Assembly (NCBI RefSeq): GCF_020010905.1
Contig: NZ_JAGJBY010000002.1
Location: 3,410,001-3,474,000 of the forward strand
Source of the DNA: Streptomyces acidiscabies
GTDB taxonomy: Bacteria; Actinomycetota; Actinomycetes; Streptomycetales; Streptomycetaceae
Length of the DNA: 64,000 nucleotides
Direction of reading: 5' to 3'
A program made the position numbers and the translations under genes. Below, in pieces: positions 1 to 8,457 of this stretch; positions within the stretch are counted from its first letter, which is position 1; each line of letters starts with the position of its first letter. The notes beneath the pieces were generated by a model. That model did no database searches. It was not told the origin of the DNA and was given only the letters and a program-made list of their open reading frames with translations.

Positions 1-228
1 GAGATCTCCGCCTCCCTGACGCGCTATCTCCACGAGCGGCTGAAGGTCGAAGTGGCGCCCGACGACGACCTGTTCGCCGCGGGCCTCGCCAACTCGATGT
101 TCGCCATGGAACTCGTCGTCCACCTGGAGCAGACGTTCGGTGTGATGGTCGAGGGCCAGGACCTGAAACTCGACAACTTCCGCAGCGCCCGGTCCATGGC
201 GGGACTCGTCACCCGGCTCCGGGCATGA
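1..228 (+). CDS. fkbJ: Acyl carrier protein of the methoxymalonyl-ACP pathway (5' partial)
   Basis: This is the C-terminal 75 residues of a discrete acyl carrier protein; the start lies before the window. The phosphopantetheine site reads AAGLANSMFAMEL, with the serine in the position of the usual DSL motif and Asn before it, as is common in FkbJ-type carriers. In the FK520 and ansamitocin pathways such a protein carries the C3 unit from 1,3-bisphosphoglycerate while it is oxidised and O-methylated to methoxymalonyl-ACP. The stop overlaps the start of the next gene (ATGA at 225-228), so the two are translationally coupled. Function rests on size, the serine motif and the FkbI and FkbH neighbours. 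Confidence 0.85.
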   Translation, partial: EISASLTRYLHERLKVEVAPDDDLFAAGLANSMFAMELVVHLEQTFGVMVEGQDLKLDNFRSARSMAGLVTRLRA

Positions 229-1337
229 GCGTCGCCGTCACCGAGGAGACCGGCGAACGGGCACTGATCGCCCGGCTCGTCGGTGACCGGCCCGGGGCCT
301 GGGACCTCGCCGGGGAGATTCCCGCGGCGGTGCTGCGGGAACTGGGCGGGCGGGGCCTGCTGTGCGCGCAGGTCCCCGAACGGTACGCCGGACGCGGGTA
401 CACCAGTGAGCGCAACGGTGAACTGACCGCGTACGTCGGCAGCCTGTGCAGTTCCCTGCGGAGCGTCATGACCTCCCAGGGCATGGCCGCGTGGACCGTC
501 CAGCGGCTCGCCGACGCCGGACAGCGCGAGGCGTATCTGCCCCTGCTGACCGGCGGCAGGCTCGCCGCGGTCGCCTTCAGCGAGACCGAGGCGGGCAGCG
601 ATCTGTCCGCCATCGGCACCCGGATCACCGAGGACGGCGACGAGGTGGTCGTCGACGGCGCGAAGGTCTGGGTGACCGGGGCGAGCTACGCGGACCTGGT
701 CCTGGTCGTCGGCCGCTGCGCCGACGGGGCCGGTGTCGTCGTCGTCCCCGCCGGCGCGCCGGGGGTACGGATCGAGAAGGTCGCCGACCCGCTCGGCTGC
801 CGGGCCGCCGGACACGCCTCGGTGCGGCTGGACTCCGTCCGGCTGCCGTCGTCCGCGCTGCTCGGCGGTGGCGGGCAGCCGCTGTCGCTGCTGGTGACCA
901 CGGCGCTCGCGTACGGCCGGATGTCCGTGGCGTGGGGCTGCGTCGGCATTCTGCGCGCGTGCCTGGACGCGGTCGCCGCGCATGCCCGTACCCGGTACCA
1001 GTCCGGCCGGCCGCTGGCCGAGCACCAGCTCGTCGTCCGGCACCTGGCCGAACTGCTGGTGTCCGAACAGTCCGCGACCCGGGTCAGCGAGCACGCCAGC
1101 CGCTGCTGGGACGCCGGTGCCCCCGACCAGGTCGCGGCGACCGTCCTGGCCAAGTACCTCAGTTCCGGACACGCCGTCCGGGGCGCGGCGTCGGCCGTAC
1201 AGGTCCTCGCCTCGGCCGGGGCGACGGACGGGCACGTGGTGGCCCGCGCCTACCGCGACGCGAAGTTGATGGAGATCATCGAGGGCAGCAGCGAGATCTG
1301 CCAGCTGATTCTCGGGCAGCACGCCCTGTCCCGGTGA
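225..1337 (+). CDS. fkbI: Acyl-CoA dehydrogenase, FkbI-like (methoxymalonyl-ACP synthesis)
   Basis: A 370-residue acyl-CoA dehydrogenase family flavoprotein of normal length. Visible family features are the FAD/substrate segment AFSETEAGSDLSAI around residue 125 and the C-terminal EIIEGSSEICQLI holding the expected catalytic Glu. In the FK520 and ansamitocin pathways the FkbI homologue oxidises the ACP-bound C3 intermediate at the carbon that becomes the carboxyl of methoxymalonyl-ACP. The start overlaps the stop of the ACP gene and the FkbH-type gene follows 37 bases later, so the three look like one operon. The FkbI assignment depends on this context; by sequence alone I would say only acyl-CoA dehydrogenase. 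Confidence 0.88.
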   Translation: MSVAVTEETGERALIARLVGDRPGAWDLAGEIPAAVLRELGGRGLLCAQVPERYAGRGYTSERNGELTAYVGSLCSSLRSVMTSQGMAAWTVQRLADAGQREAYLPLLTGGRLAAVAFSETEAGSDLSAIGTRITEDGDEVVVDGAKVWVTGASYADLVLVVGRCADGAGVVVVPAGAPGVRIEKVADPLGCRAAGHASVRLDSVRLPSSALLGGGGQPLSLLVTTALAYGRMSVAWGCVGILRACLDAVAAHARTRYQSGRPLAEHQLVVRHLAELLVSEQSATRVSEHASRCWDAGAPDQVAATVLAKYLSSGHAVRGAASAVQVLASAGATDGHVVARAYRDAKLMEIIEGSSEICQLILGQHALSR

Positions 1338-1374
1338 CACGCATCCAGGAGGACCCGGAGAAGGGGAGACGCCG

Positions 1375-2457
1375 ATGTCCGGCAACACGCCGCCGTTGGT
1401 GAAGTGTCTGGTGTGGGACCTCGACAACACCTTGTGGCAGGGCACGCTGCTGGAGGACGCCCAGGTCCGCTTCGACGAAACGGTACGGGAGGTCGTGGAG
1501 CGTCTCGACGAACGCGGCATACTCCAGTCGATCGCCAGCAAGAACGACCACGACCTCGCCTGGCAGCGGCTCGAACGGCTCGGCGTCGCCGACTACTTCG
1601 TCGTACCGAAGATCGGCTGGCGGCCGAAGTCGGAGTCGGTCCGGCGCATCGCGGAGGAACTCCGGTTCGCCCCCACCACCCTGGCGTTCGTCGACGACCA
1701 GCCGGCCGAGCGCGCGGAGGTGGCCTTCCACCTGCCCGAGGTCCGCTGCTACTCGAACGAGGACGTCCTTTCCCTCCCGGAGCTGCCCGAGTTCACCCCG
1801 GCCCGTACGACCGCCGACGCGCGCCACCGGCGTTCCCTGTACCAGGCCGGCTTCCGCAGGCAGGCGGCGCAGGAGGATTTCGCGGGTGCGGACAGCGCCT
1901 TCCTGCGCACCCTGGACATGGAACTGCGCGTCGGTCACGCCAGCGCCGAGGACCTGGCCCGGGTCGAGGAACTCACGCTGCGGACCAGCCAGATGAACGC
2001 GACGGGCGTGCACTATCCGGACCACGTGCTGCGCGGGCTGATCGACGACCCCCGCCATGCCGTCCTCGTGGCCACCCTGACCGACAGGTTCGGGACGCAC
2101 GGGGCGATCGGAGTGCTGCTGCTGCGGACTCAGGCGCGGATGTGGCACCTCAAACTGCTGGCCACCTCCTGCCGCGTGGTGTCCTTCGGGATCGGCGGTG
2201 CCATCCTCAACTGGCTCATCGACGCGGCCCATGAGGCGGGCGTGCACATGGTCGCCGACTTCCGCCGGACGGAGCGCAACCGGATGATGGACATCGCCTA
2301 CCGGCTGGCGGGGTTCACCGAGGAGAGCTGTTCCTGCCTGGACCCGGAGCACCTCGTGCCGGGTCCGGAGGATGACGGCGTCGTCAGACTTCACCTCGTC
2401 CCGGAGCGCAGGACGGTCCCGGACACCATCAGGCTCGTCGCCCCGTCCCTGACGTGA
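1375..2457 (+). CDS. fkbH: FkbH-type HAD-superfamily glyceryl-ACP synthase
   Basis: A 360-residue protein with the HAD nucleophile motif WDLDNTLW near residue 14, the later motif FVDDQPAERAEV, and a C-terminal half typical of FkbH proteins (ATSCRVVSFGIG, then ADFRRTERNRMM). FkbH proteins dephosphorylate 1,3-bisphosphoglycerate and load the glyceryl unit on the pathway ACP, the first committed step to methoxymalonyl-ACP. The start follows a GGGGAG ribosome site. The gene ends 6 bases from the end of the opposing SARP gene, with no obvious terminator between. This is the diagnostic gene for the methoxymalonyl route; the 3-hydroxyacyl dehydrogenase step is either outside the window or supplied by the gene at 37053. 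Confidence 0.93.
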   Translation: MSGNTPPLVKCLVWDLDNTLWQGTLLEDAQVRFDETVREVVERLDERGILQSIASKNDHDLAWQRLERLGVADYFVVPKIGWRPKSESVRRIAEELRFAPTTLAFVDDQPAERAEVAFHLPEVRCYSNEDVLSLPELPEFTPARTTADARHRRSLYQAGFRRQAAQEDFAGADSAFLRTLDMELRVGHASAEDLARVEELTLRTSQMNATGVHYPDHVLRGLIDDPRHAVLVATLTDRFGTHGAIGVLLLRTQARMWHLKLLATSCRVVSFGIGGAILNWLIDAAHEAGVHMVADFRRTERNRMMDIAYRLAGFTEESCSCLDPEHLVPGPEDDGVVRLHLVPERRTVPDTIRLVAPSLT

Positions 2458-2463
2458 CGGGGT

Positions 2464-3267
2464 TCACCAGGTGCTGTGGGCCGGTACGAGGGTGTTCTCG
2501 GGGTTCCAGTCGAGAGAGGCGTCCTGATTGAGGATGAGCAGGTAGAGGTCCCGCAGGTCCTGGCTCGGCTCGTGGCCGAGGCGCTGGACGAGCGCGAGCC
2601 GGGTGCGGCGGTAGACGGCCAGGGCGTCGAGCTGCCGTCCGCACCGGTACAGGGTCACCATGCACTGAGCGGTGATGCGTTCGTGGGGGACGGCGACCTC
2701 GGTCAGGGAGACCAGGTCGGCGACGATGTCCCGGTGTCTCCCGTAGGACAGCGCGATGCCGAAGAGGTCCTCCAGCACGGTCTGGCGCCGGTGTTCCAGG
2801 GCGCGCAGCTCGGGCCAGGACATGCCCGACTCGGCCAGGTCCTCCAGCACCGGCCCTCGGGACAGGGCCAGAGCCGCTCGCAGGGCGCGGGTCGCGGTGA
2901 CCGGGGAGCCGGCGTGGAACGCCTCCCGGGACTGGCCGATCAGGGTGAAGAACCGCGTGCAGTCGAGCCGCGCGGGGTCGACATGCAGCGTGTAGCCGCC
3001 GTCGCCGGTGACGAGTTCCAGCCGGGCGTCGGGGACGGACGCGCCGGCCAGCCGGGCACGGAGCCGGGATATCGCTTTGTGCACCATTTTGCCGGCCGTC
3101 GCGGGAGGGCTGTTTCTCCACAGGGCGGCCACGAGCCTGTCGGTGGTGACGACGCGATTGTCGCGCAGAAGCAGCATTCCGAGGGCTGTGCGCTGGTGAG
3201 TTCCGGCAAGGGCTATGGGGGTGTTGTCGGCTACTACTTTCAACGGACCGAGTACAAAAAAATACAT
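2464..3267 (-). CDS. SARP-family transcriptional activator (short form)
   Basis: A 267-residue SARP regulator. An N-terminal winged-helix OmpR-type DNA-binding domain (about residues 1-90, with FFVLGPLKVVADNTPIALAG and LLLRDNRVVTTDRLVAALW) is followed by a bacterial transcriptional activation domain of TPR-like helices (about 95-245). It has no ATPase or LuxR part, so it is the small DnrI/ActII-ORF4 type. SARPs normally bind heptameric direct repeats upstream of biosynthetic operons and recruit RNA polymerase. The gene sits between fkbH and the O-methyltransferase, splitting the methoxymalonyl set. The ATG lies in an unusually A/T-rich stretch with only a weak ribosome site. Family is clear; target promoters are not known from the sequence. 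Confidence 0.9.
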   Translation of the reverse strand: MYFFVLGPLKVVADNTPIALAGTHQRTALGMLLLRDNRVVTTDRLVAALWRNSPPATAGKMVHKAISRLRARLAGASVPDARLELVTGDGGYTLHVDPARLDCTRFFTLIGQSREAFHAGSPVTATRALRAALALSRGPVLEDLAESGMSWPELRALEHRRQTVLEDLFGIALSYGRHRDIVADLVSLTEVAVPHERITAQCMVTLYRCGRQLDALAVYRRTRLALVQRLGHEPSQDLRDLYLLILNQDASLDWNPENTLVPAHSTW

Positions 3268-3327
3268 TTTTGCTCTTTCGGTTCTTGCTCTTTCGGCCGC
3301 GCTTCTTGGGTCCTACGACCTTCAACT

Positions 3328-3343
3328 ACCCCTCGGGCGGGGT
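3328..3343. terminator. Short GC hairpin between O-methyltransferase and SARP genes
   Basis: An ACCCC arm and a GGGGT arm flank a 6-base loop, in the 108-base gap downstream of the minus-strand methyltransferase stop and upstream of the SARP start. There is no T-run. It could be a weak terminator for the methyltransferase or nothing functional. Confidence 0.25.
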
Positions 3344-3375
3344 CTCCACTCCAGACGACAGGTGTGAGTGGTTTC

Positions 3376-4044
3376 TCAGAGTGTGTGCTTGCGGGCGAGC
3401 GTGATTCCGTCGGCCATGGGGAGGAGCGAGATCTCGACGCGCGGGTCGTGGTGGAGGAGGGCGTTGAGTTCGCGTACGGCCGTGGTGTCCTCGTGCCGGT
3501 CGGCGGGGTCGGCGACCCGGCCGAAGAGGACGGTGTTGTCGAGGACGGCGAGTCCTCCCGGCCGCAGGAGGCGGAGGGCCGTCTCGTAGTAGTGGGGGTA
3601 GCCGGCCTTGTCGGCGTCGATGAAGACGAGGTCGACGGTGGACTCGCCCTGTTCGTTCAGGAGGGCGGTGAGGGTGTCGCGGGCGTCGCCGATGCGGACG
3701 TCGATGAGGTGGTCGACTCCGGCGCGTTTCCAGTACGGGGCGGCGTAGCGGGGCCATTTGGGGTTGACGTCGCAGGTGATGAGCCGTCCGTCGGAGGGGA
3801 GGGCGCGGGCGAGGCAGAGGGTGGCGTAGCCGGTGAAGGTGCCGATCTCGACGACGGTGCGGGCCTGGACGAGCCCGGCGAGGAGCCCGAGGAGCTGGCC
3901 CTCCTCGGGCATGACCTGCATGGTGTGGCCCATGGGGAGTTCCCGGGTGTCCGATCGCAGGTCGGCGAGGACGTCGTCCTCGCGCAGGGAGACGTCACGG
4001 ATGTAGGTGAGCAGTTCTGCGGAGAACTCCGTCTGGTCTGCCAC
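3376..4044 (-). CDS. fkbG: SAM-dependent O-methyltransferase, FkbG-like
   Basis: A 222-residue class I methyltransferase of the caffeoyl-CoA/catechol OMT type. It shows the SAM glycine motif VVEIGTFTGYATLCLA (about residues 66-81), DLVFIDADKAGYPHYY (metal and substrate loop) and LAVLDNTVLFGRV. FkbG homologues O-methylate the hydroxymalonyl intermediate on the ACP, completing methoxymalonyl-ACP. The start is GTG preceded by an AGGAAGGA ribosome site. It is transcribed away from the PimR-like regulator and is on the opposite strand from the other fkb homologues, an unusual order for this set. It could instead be a tailoring methyltransferase, but FkbG is the better reading next to FkbH, FkbI and FkbJ. 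Confidence 0.85.
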   Translation of the reverse strand: MADQTEFSAELLTYIRDVSLREDDVLADLRSDTRELPMGHTMQVMPEEGQLLGLLAGLVQARTVVEIGTFTGYATLCLARALPSDGRLITCDVNPKWPRYAAPYWKRAGVDHLIDVRIGDARDTLTALLNEQGESTVDLVFIDADKAGYPHYYETALRLLRPGGLAVLDNTVLFGRVADPADRHEDTTAVRELNALLHHDPRVEISLLPMADGITLARKHTL

Positions 4045-4175
4045 GTATCGGATCCTTCCTCGGGCCGGGGAGCCGGCTGACCTGCGAGTTATGTGCGTCG
4101 TGTGGAGATGATGAACAATTCGGGAACTTGTCCGCTTCGTGGCTCTTCGGGGGTTGTGGCGGGTTGGAAATTATC

Positions 4176-4189
4176 GGTCAATATTGACC
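4176..4189. promoter_or_regulatory. Perfect 14-bp palindrome in the fkbG / PimR-like divergent promoter
   Basis: GGTCAATATTGACC is perfectly self-complementary and sits in a locally A/T-rich part of the 226-base gap between the divergent methyltransferase (start 4044) and regulator (start 4271). Its position about 80 bases before the regulator start suits an operator for a dimeric regulator. Which protein binds it is unknown; autoregulation by a cluster regulator is one possibility. Confidence 0.5.
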
Positions 4190-4270
4190 CAGGGGTCTGG
4201 TTTTCTGGTCCGAGGTGATGTGTATGTTCACTCATGCCCTGTGCATAGCTGACGGCGTGAGGGGGGAGTC

Positions 4271-7177
4271 GTGGAATTCCAGGTCCTGGGTTCGCTCCGG
4301 GTGCTCTGTGGAAACGGTGAGATTCCGCTTCCCGGGGTAAAGAGTCGTGCCGTGCTCGGATATCTGCTGCTGCACCCCAATCAGGTTGTTTCGAGCAGTG
4401 CCCTGACCGCCGCATTGTGGAACGGAAAGGAACCCGCTTCCGCCCGCAAGATTCTTCATAATTCCGTGATGCAGGTGCGCAAGACGCTTTCCGGTCATGC
4501 GAAGGACCGGGACGGAGCCGCGGTGGAACTGCTGACGCGGGCTCCGGGGTATCTGCTGAAGGTCGGCGAAGAACTGATCGACGTGACGCGGTTCGGATCG
4601 CTGGTGCGACGAGGCCGCACGCTGATGGCCGAAAGGGCACCGGAGCGGGCCGCGTCGGCCTTCCGGCAGGCGCTGGACCTGCGCCGCGGGGAGGTGCTGG
4701 TGGACCTGGTCGAGGCCGGAATCGCGTGGCCCGAACGGGACGCCGTCGAGAACGCCTGCCTGGACGCCTTCGAGGACTACGCCGAGGCGGAGCTGATGTG
4801 CGGCCGGCACGAGGAAGTGCTGGTGGAGCTCCAGCGGCTGACCTTCGCCACGGGACAGCGCGAACGGCTGCTGGGCCTGTGCATGATGGCGCTGGTCCGG
4901 TGCGGCCGGCAGGCGGAGGCCCTGGAGATGTACGAGCGCCGGTGCGCCGTACTGGAGCAGACGTTCGGCGTCGAACCCGGCCCCGAACTGCAACGGCTGC
5001 ACCACGCGATCCGTACCCGTGACCCCGTCCTGCTGCTGCCCGGTGTCGGTCCGGGATGGTGCCGGACCGGTGGACAGGCCACGGCCCCGCAGCACGGGAA
5101 CGTACGCGACGCCGGGCCTTCGCGGCGGTTGCCCGGCGCCGCGACGCAGGCTCCCGGACACGCCGGCCGGATGCCGGCGGAGCGCAGGCAGGTGAGCCTG
5201 CTCCAGGTGCGGGTCCTGTGGCGGTGGCGGGACCTCGACACCTTTCCCGAGTCCGTGGAGGAGAGGCAGGCGCAGATGCACGCCGCGGTCCGGGAGGAGG
5301 CCGGCCGTTTCGGCGGAACCGTCCTGTCCCGGACGGGAGCCGACTGGCTGGTGGCCTTCGGCGCCGACTCCTCCCGCGGCGACGACCCGTACCGTGCCGT
5401 CCTGTGCGCGCTGGCCCTGCGCGCGCGGTTCACCCACGGCGACCACGACGCCAGAACGGCCGACGACTACCCGGCGGCGGACGGCGGGGTGCTCGCCGTC
5501 GTCGCCTCGGGGCTCGCCCTCGTACGCGCCGGGGCCGACGGCGGGCCGCCCGCCGTCAGCGCGGCGGCCGGCGAGAGGTGCGCCTTCCTGCTGCCGTACG
5601 TCCAGCGCGACGAGATATGGGTCTGCGACCGGACCCGGCAGGCCACCGAGACCAAGGTCGTCTACCAGCGCGCCCAGATCCAGAGCGTGGTGTGGAACGC
5701 GATCGGCGTCCAGCCCTACGGCCGCGACCTGGCCGTCCCGCACGTGACGGTCGGCCGCGACCGGGAACGCATGCAGCTGAACGCGGAGTTCGGCCGCTTC
5801 CTCGGCGGAACCGGGCCCCACCTCGTCACCGTCGCCGGCGGCCCGGGCACGGGTAAGACCCACCTCACCGCGCAACTCCTGCGGACCGTCCGGCAACGGC
5901 CGGCGCACGAGCCGGCGCCGCCCATCGTGCGGCTGCCCGCCGTCCTGGACGACTGGTCCCTGGCCCACGCCCTGCGGGAATGCTGCGGCATCACCGCACG
6001 CGATCCCCAGGACGTGGCGCGGACGAAACTGGGCCGGACGGTCGCCGACACGGCCCGCACACCGGACGAGGCGGACCGGACCCGCGCCGCGCTCCTCCCG
6101 CTCCTGGAACGGACACCGGGCCGCAGGGGCAACGCCGACCGGCCCCAGGCCCTGATGACCCTGCTGGAGTCCCTGGCCCTGTCGCGCCGGCTCGTCCTGG
6201 TCGTCGACGACGTGGAGTTCGCCGACCCCCTCGTCCTGGATTTCGTCGACCGCCTCTCCGAACCGTCCGGTGACGCCTCGGTGTTCGTGGTCGCCGACGC
6301 GCGCTACGAGGCGCGGGAGACCCGGCCCTCCTGGTTCGGGACCCGGCGGCACGGTACGACGGTGACCGTGCCACCCCTTCCGGACCGGCACCTGGACACG
6401 CTGTGGGGCCACCTGCTCCGCCACGCCGGCCTCGTCCCCTGCCCCGTTCAGGAGAACGCCGCCTTGGACGACCTGCTCACCGGACTGCGCCGCGTACTCG
6501 TGCCAGTGTGCGCGGGCGTCCCCCTGATCGCCCACGACTACGTACGGCTGATCCGGGACGCCCTCCGGCCCGGCGGCGAGGCCACGGCGGACGACACGCA
6601 CGCCGAACGCCTCGTCCGCGCCGTACCCCCCACCCTGCGATGGCAGTCCGAGGCCGCGCTGGACCGGCTGCCGGGCGCACTGCGGGGCACCCTCCAGGAC
6701 GCCGCCACCGTCGGCACCGTGGTCTGGGCCGAGGCGGTCGCGGCGGCCGGCGGCCGGGACCCGGAGGAGGTCCGTACCGATCTCGACGACCTGGTGCACC
6801 GCGGTTTCCTGTCCGCCGCGGACGGCGATACGCCCTGCCGGCATCCGCACTACGCCTTCCGCGACGCCGTCGACCGCCATGTCGCCTACGCGCGCCTGCC
6901 GCTCCAGGCGTGCGCGCAGAAGAGCGCCGACTACGCCCTGTGGATCGCGGGACACACCCCCGGCCAGCGGGCCGAGTTCCTCCGGCACCTCGCCTGGAGC
7001 GAGGGGCTGCCCGAGCCCGGTGACGCCGCCGGGACCCAGAAGCCCGACCTGCCCCGCTGGTACCCGCACCAGCTGCTCCCCCTCGTCGAGGGAGTCAGGG
7101 CACTGCTCTGCCACGACCAGGAGACGAAGACGGCCTTCCCGCTTCAGCATGACGCGCCCTGCCCCGCCTTCCCGTAG
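4271..7177 (+). CDS. Large SARP regulator with degenerate cyclase-like and AAA ATPase domains (PimR-like)
   Basis: A 968-residue regulator starting at GTG behind GGGGGGAG. Residues 1-90 are an OmpR-like winged helix (EFQVLGSLRVLCGNGEIPLPG) and 95-250 a bacterial activation domain. About 310-480 resembles a class III nucleotide cyclase domain (ERRQVSLLQVRV, then FGGTVLSRTGADWLVAFGAD) but lacks the metal-binding Asp, so it is probably not catalytic. From about 490 is an AAA/STAND-type ATPase with VGRDRERM, P-loop GGPGTGKTH near 525 and Walker B LVLVVDDVEF. No C-terminal LuxR helix-turn-helix is present. The architecture matches PimR-type pathway activators. Its 3' end overlaps the end of the opposing acyltransferase gene by 34 bases. 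Confidence 0.88.
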   Translation: MEFQVLGSLRVLCGNGEIPLPGVKSRAVLGYLLLHPNQVVSSSALTAALWNGKEPASARKILHNSVMQVRKTLSGHAKDRDGAAVELLTRAPGYLLKVGEELIDVTRFGSLVRRGRTLMAERAPERAASAFRQALDLRRGEVLVDLVEAGIAWPERDAVENACLDAFEDYAEAELMCGRHEEVLVELQRLTFATGQRERLLGLCMMALVRCGRQAEALEMYERRCAVLEQTFGVEPGPELQRLHHAIRTRDPVLLLPGVGPGWCRTGGQATAPQHGNVRDAGPSRRLPGAATQAPGHAGRMPAERRQVSLLQVRVLWRWRDLDTFPESVEERQAQMHAAVREEAGRFGGTVLSRTGADWLVAFGADSSRGDDPYRAVLCALALRARFTHGDHDARTADDYPAADGGVLAVVASGLALVRAGADGGPPAVSAAAGERCAFLLPYVQRDEIWVCDRTRQATETKVVYQRAQIQSVVWNAIGVQPYGRDLAVPHVTVGRDRERMQLNAEFGRFLGGTGPHLVTVAGGPGTGKTHLTAQLLRTVRQRPAHEPAPPIVRLPAVLDDWSLAHALRECCGITARDPQDVARTKLGRTVADTARTPDEADRTRAALLPLLERTPGRRGNADRPQALMTLLESLALSRRLVLVVDDVEFADPLVLDFVDRLSEPSGDASVFVVADARYEARETRPSWFGTRRHGTTVTVPPLPDRHLDTLWGHLLRHAGLVPCPVQENAALDDLLTGLRRVLVPVCAGVPLIAHDYVRLIRDALRPGGEATADDTHAERLVRAVPPTLRWQSEAALDRLPGALRGTLQDAATVGTVVWAEAVAAAGGRDPEEVRTDLDDLVHRGFLSAADGDTPCRHPHYAFRDAVDRHVAYARLPLQACAQKSADYALWIAGHTPGQRAEFLRHLAWSEGLPEPGDAAGTQKPDLPRWYPHQLLPLVEGVRALLCHDQETKTAFPLQHDAPCPAFP

Positions 7178-8457
7178 AGGCGCCGCCAGTCCACGGGCAC
7201 CCCGTGCACATGGGCGTCCGCGAGCGCGGTGACGAAGCGCCGCATGCCCCCCTCGCCGCGCCGCAGGCTGGCGAGCAGCGACACGGGGATCCCCGCCTGG
7301 TCGGCGGTCTCCTGGAGGCCGAGGTTGAGCACCGGCTGCGGACCGCACTCGACGAACGCGTCGTAGCCGTCCGCGAGGAGCGCCGTCACCGTCTCGTGGA
7401 AGCGCACGGTCTCCCGGAGATTGCGGTACCAGTAGTCGCCGCCGAGCTCGGCCGGGTCGATCCGCCCGGCGGTGACACTGGAGTAGAAGCCGACGGCGGT
7501 GTCGCACGGGCGGGTCTCCTTCGACAGGCGCAGGACCTCGTCCCGGATCGCCTCCACCTGGCCGGAGTGGGCGGCGAAGTCGACTCCCGGCAGCCGCCAC
7601 CGCAGAATCCGGGCGGCGGAGAGAGCCGACTCGAAACCGGTGAGCGCCTCCAGACCGCCGGAGACGGTCAACGCGCCCGGGCCGTTGACGGCGGCCACCC
7701 ACAGCCGCCCCTCCTGGCCCGACAGCATCTCCCGCACCTGCCCGCCGGAGCCCATGACGGTGACCATGGCCCCGTCGCCGCGGATCGCGTCCAGCGCCCG
7801 GCTGCGCAGGGCGACCAGCCGCGCCGCGTCCTCCAGCGAGAGCGCCCCCGCCACATGCGCGGCGGCGATCTCGCCCTGGGAGTGCCCGACGACGGCGGCC
7901 GGCTCGATCCCGAACGAGCGCCACAGGGCGGCCAGCGACACCATGGTCGCGAACAGCACGGGCTGCACGACGTCGACCCGGTCCAGTGGCGGCGCACTGT
8001 CGCAGCCCGTCAGCACCTCCTCCAGCGACCAGTCGACGTACGGGGCCAGCGCCCGCTCACAGGCACGCACGCGCTCGGCGAACACCGGCTCCGAGCGCAG
8101 CAGGTCCACGGCCATCCCGGGCCACTCGGTGCCCTGGCCGGGGAAGACGAACACCACCCGGCGGCCCGCCTCGCCCGTACCGGTGAGGAGGTTGGGTGCC
8201 TCCCGGCCGACGGCGAGCGCGTCCAGCCCCGCCAGCAGCCCTTCCCGCGTGTCGTCGACGACGACGGCGCGCTCCCCGGACGACGCGGCGCCGGCGACGA
8301 GCCGTGCGCCGATCTCGGTCTCCGGCGTGCCCGGGTCCGACCGGACCTGGCTGCTGAGCCTGGCCGCCCGGGCGGCCAGGCCGGCGCCGGTTCTCGCGGA
8401 CAACACCCAGGCCACCGGTACGGAGGCGGAGTCCTTGCCGTCGGCCTCATGGCCCAT
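7144..8457 (-). CDS. Discrete (stand-alone) acyltransferase
   Basis: A 437-residue free-standing AT resembling one cut from a modular PKS. A KS-AT linker (WVLSARTGAGLAARAARL) is followed by the AT fold with VFVFPGQGTEWPGM, active-site GHSQGEIAAAHVAG, and FAAHS where YASH marks methylmalonyl and HAFH malonyl enzymes. The usual post-AT LPTYAFQR segment is missing and the protein ends in DWRRLYGKAGQGASC. Stand-alone ATs in otherwise cis-AT systems, such as KirCII of kirromycin, load unusual extenders in trans. With methoxymalonyl genes nearby, methoxymalonyl-ACP is a plausible donor, by inference only. All complete modules in the window have their own AT, so its acceptor is not visible here. Confidence 0.85.
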   Translation of the reverse strand: MGHEADGKDSASVPVAWVLSARTGAGLAARAARLSSQVRSDPGTPETEIGARLVAGAASSGERAVVVDDTREGLLAGLDALAVGREAPNLLTGTGEAGRRVVFVFPGQGTEWPGMAVDLLRSEPVFAERVRACERALAPYVDWSLEEVLTGCDSAPPLDRVDVVQPVLFATMVSLAALWRSFGIEPAAVVGHSQGEIAAAHVAGALSLEDAARLVALRSRALDAIRGDGAMVTVMGSGGQVREMLSGQEGRLWVAAVNGPGALTVSGGLEALTGFESALSAARILRWRLPGVDFAAHSGQVEAIRDEVLRLSKETRPCDTAVGFYSSVTAGRIDPAELGGDYWYRNLRETVRFHETVTALLADGYDAFVECGPQPVLNLGLQETADQAGIPVSLLASLRRGEGGMRRFVTALADAHVHGVPVDWRRLYGKAGQGASC

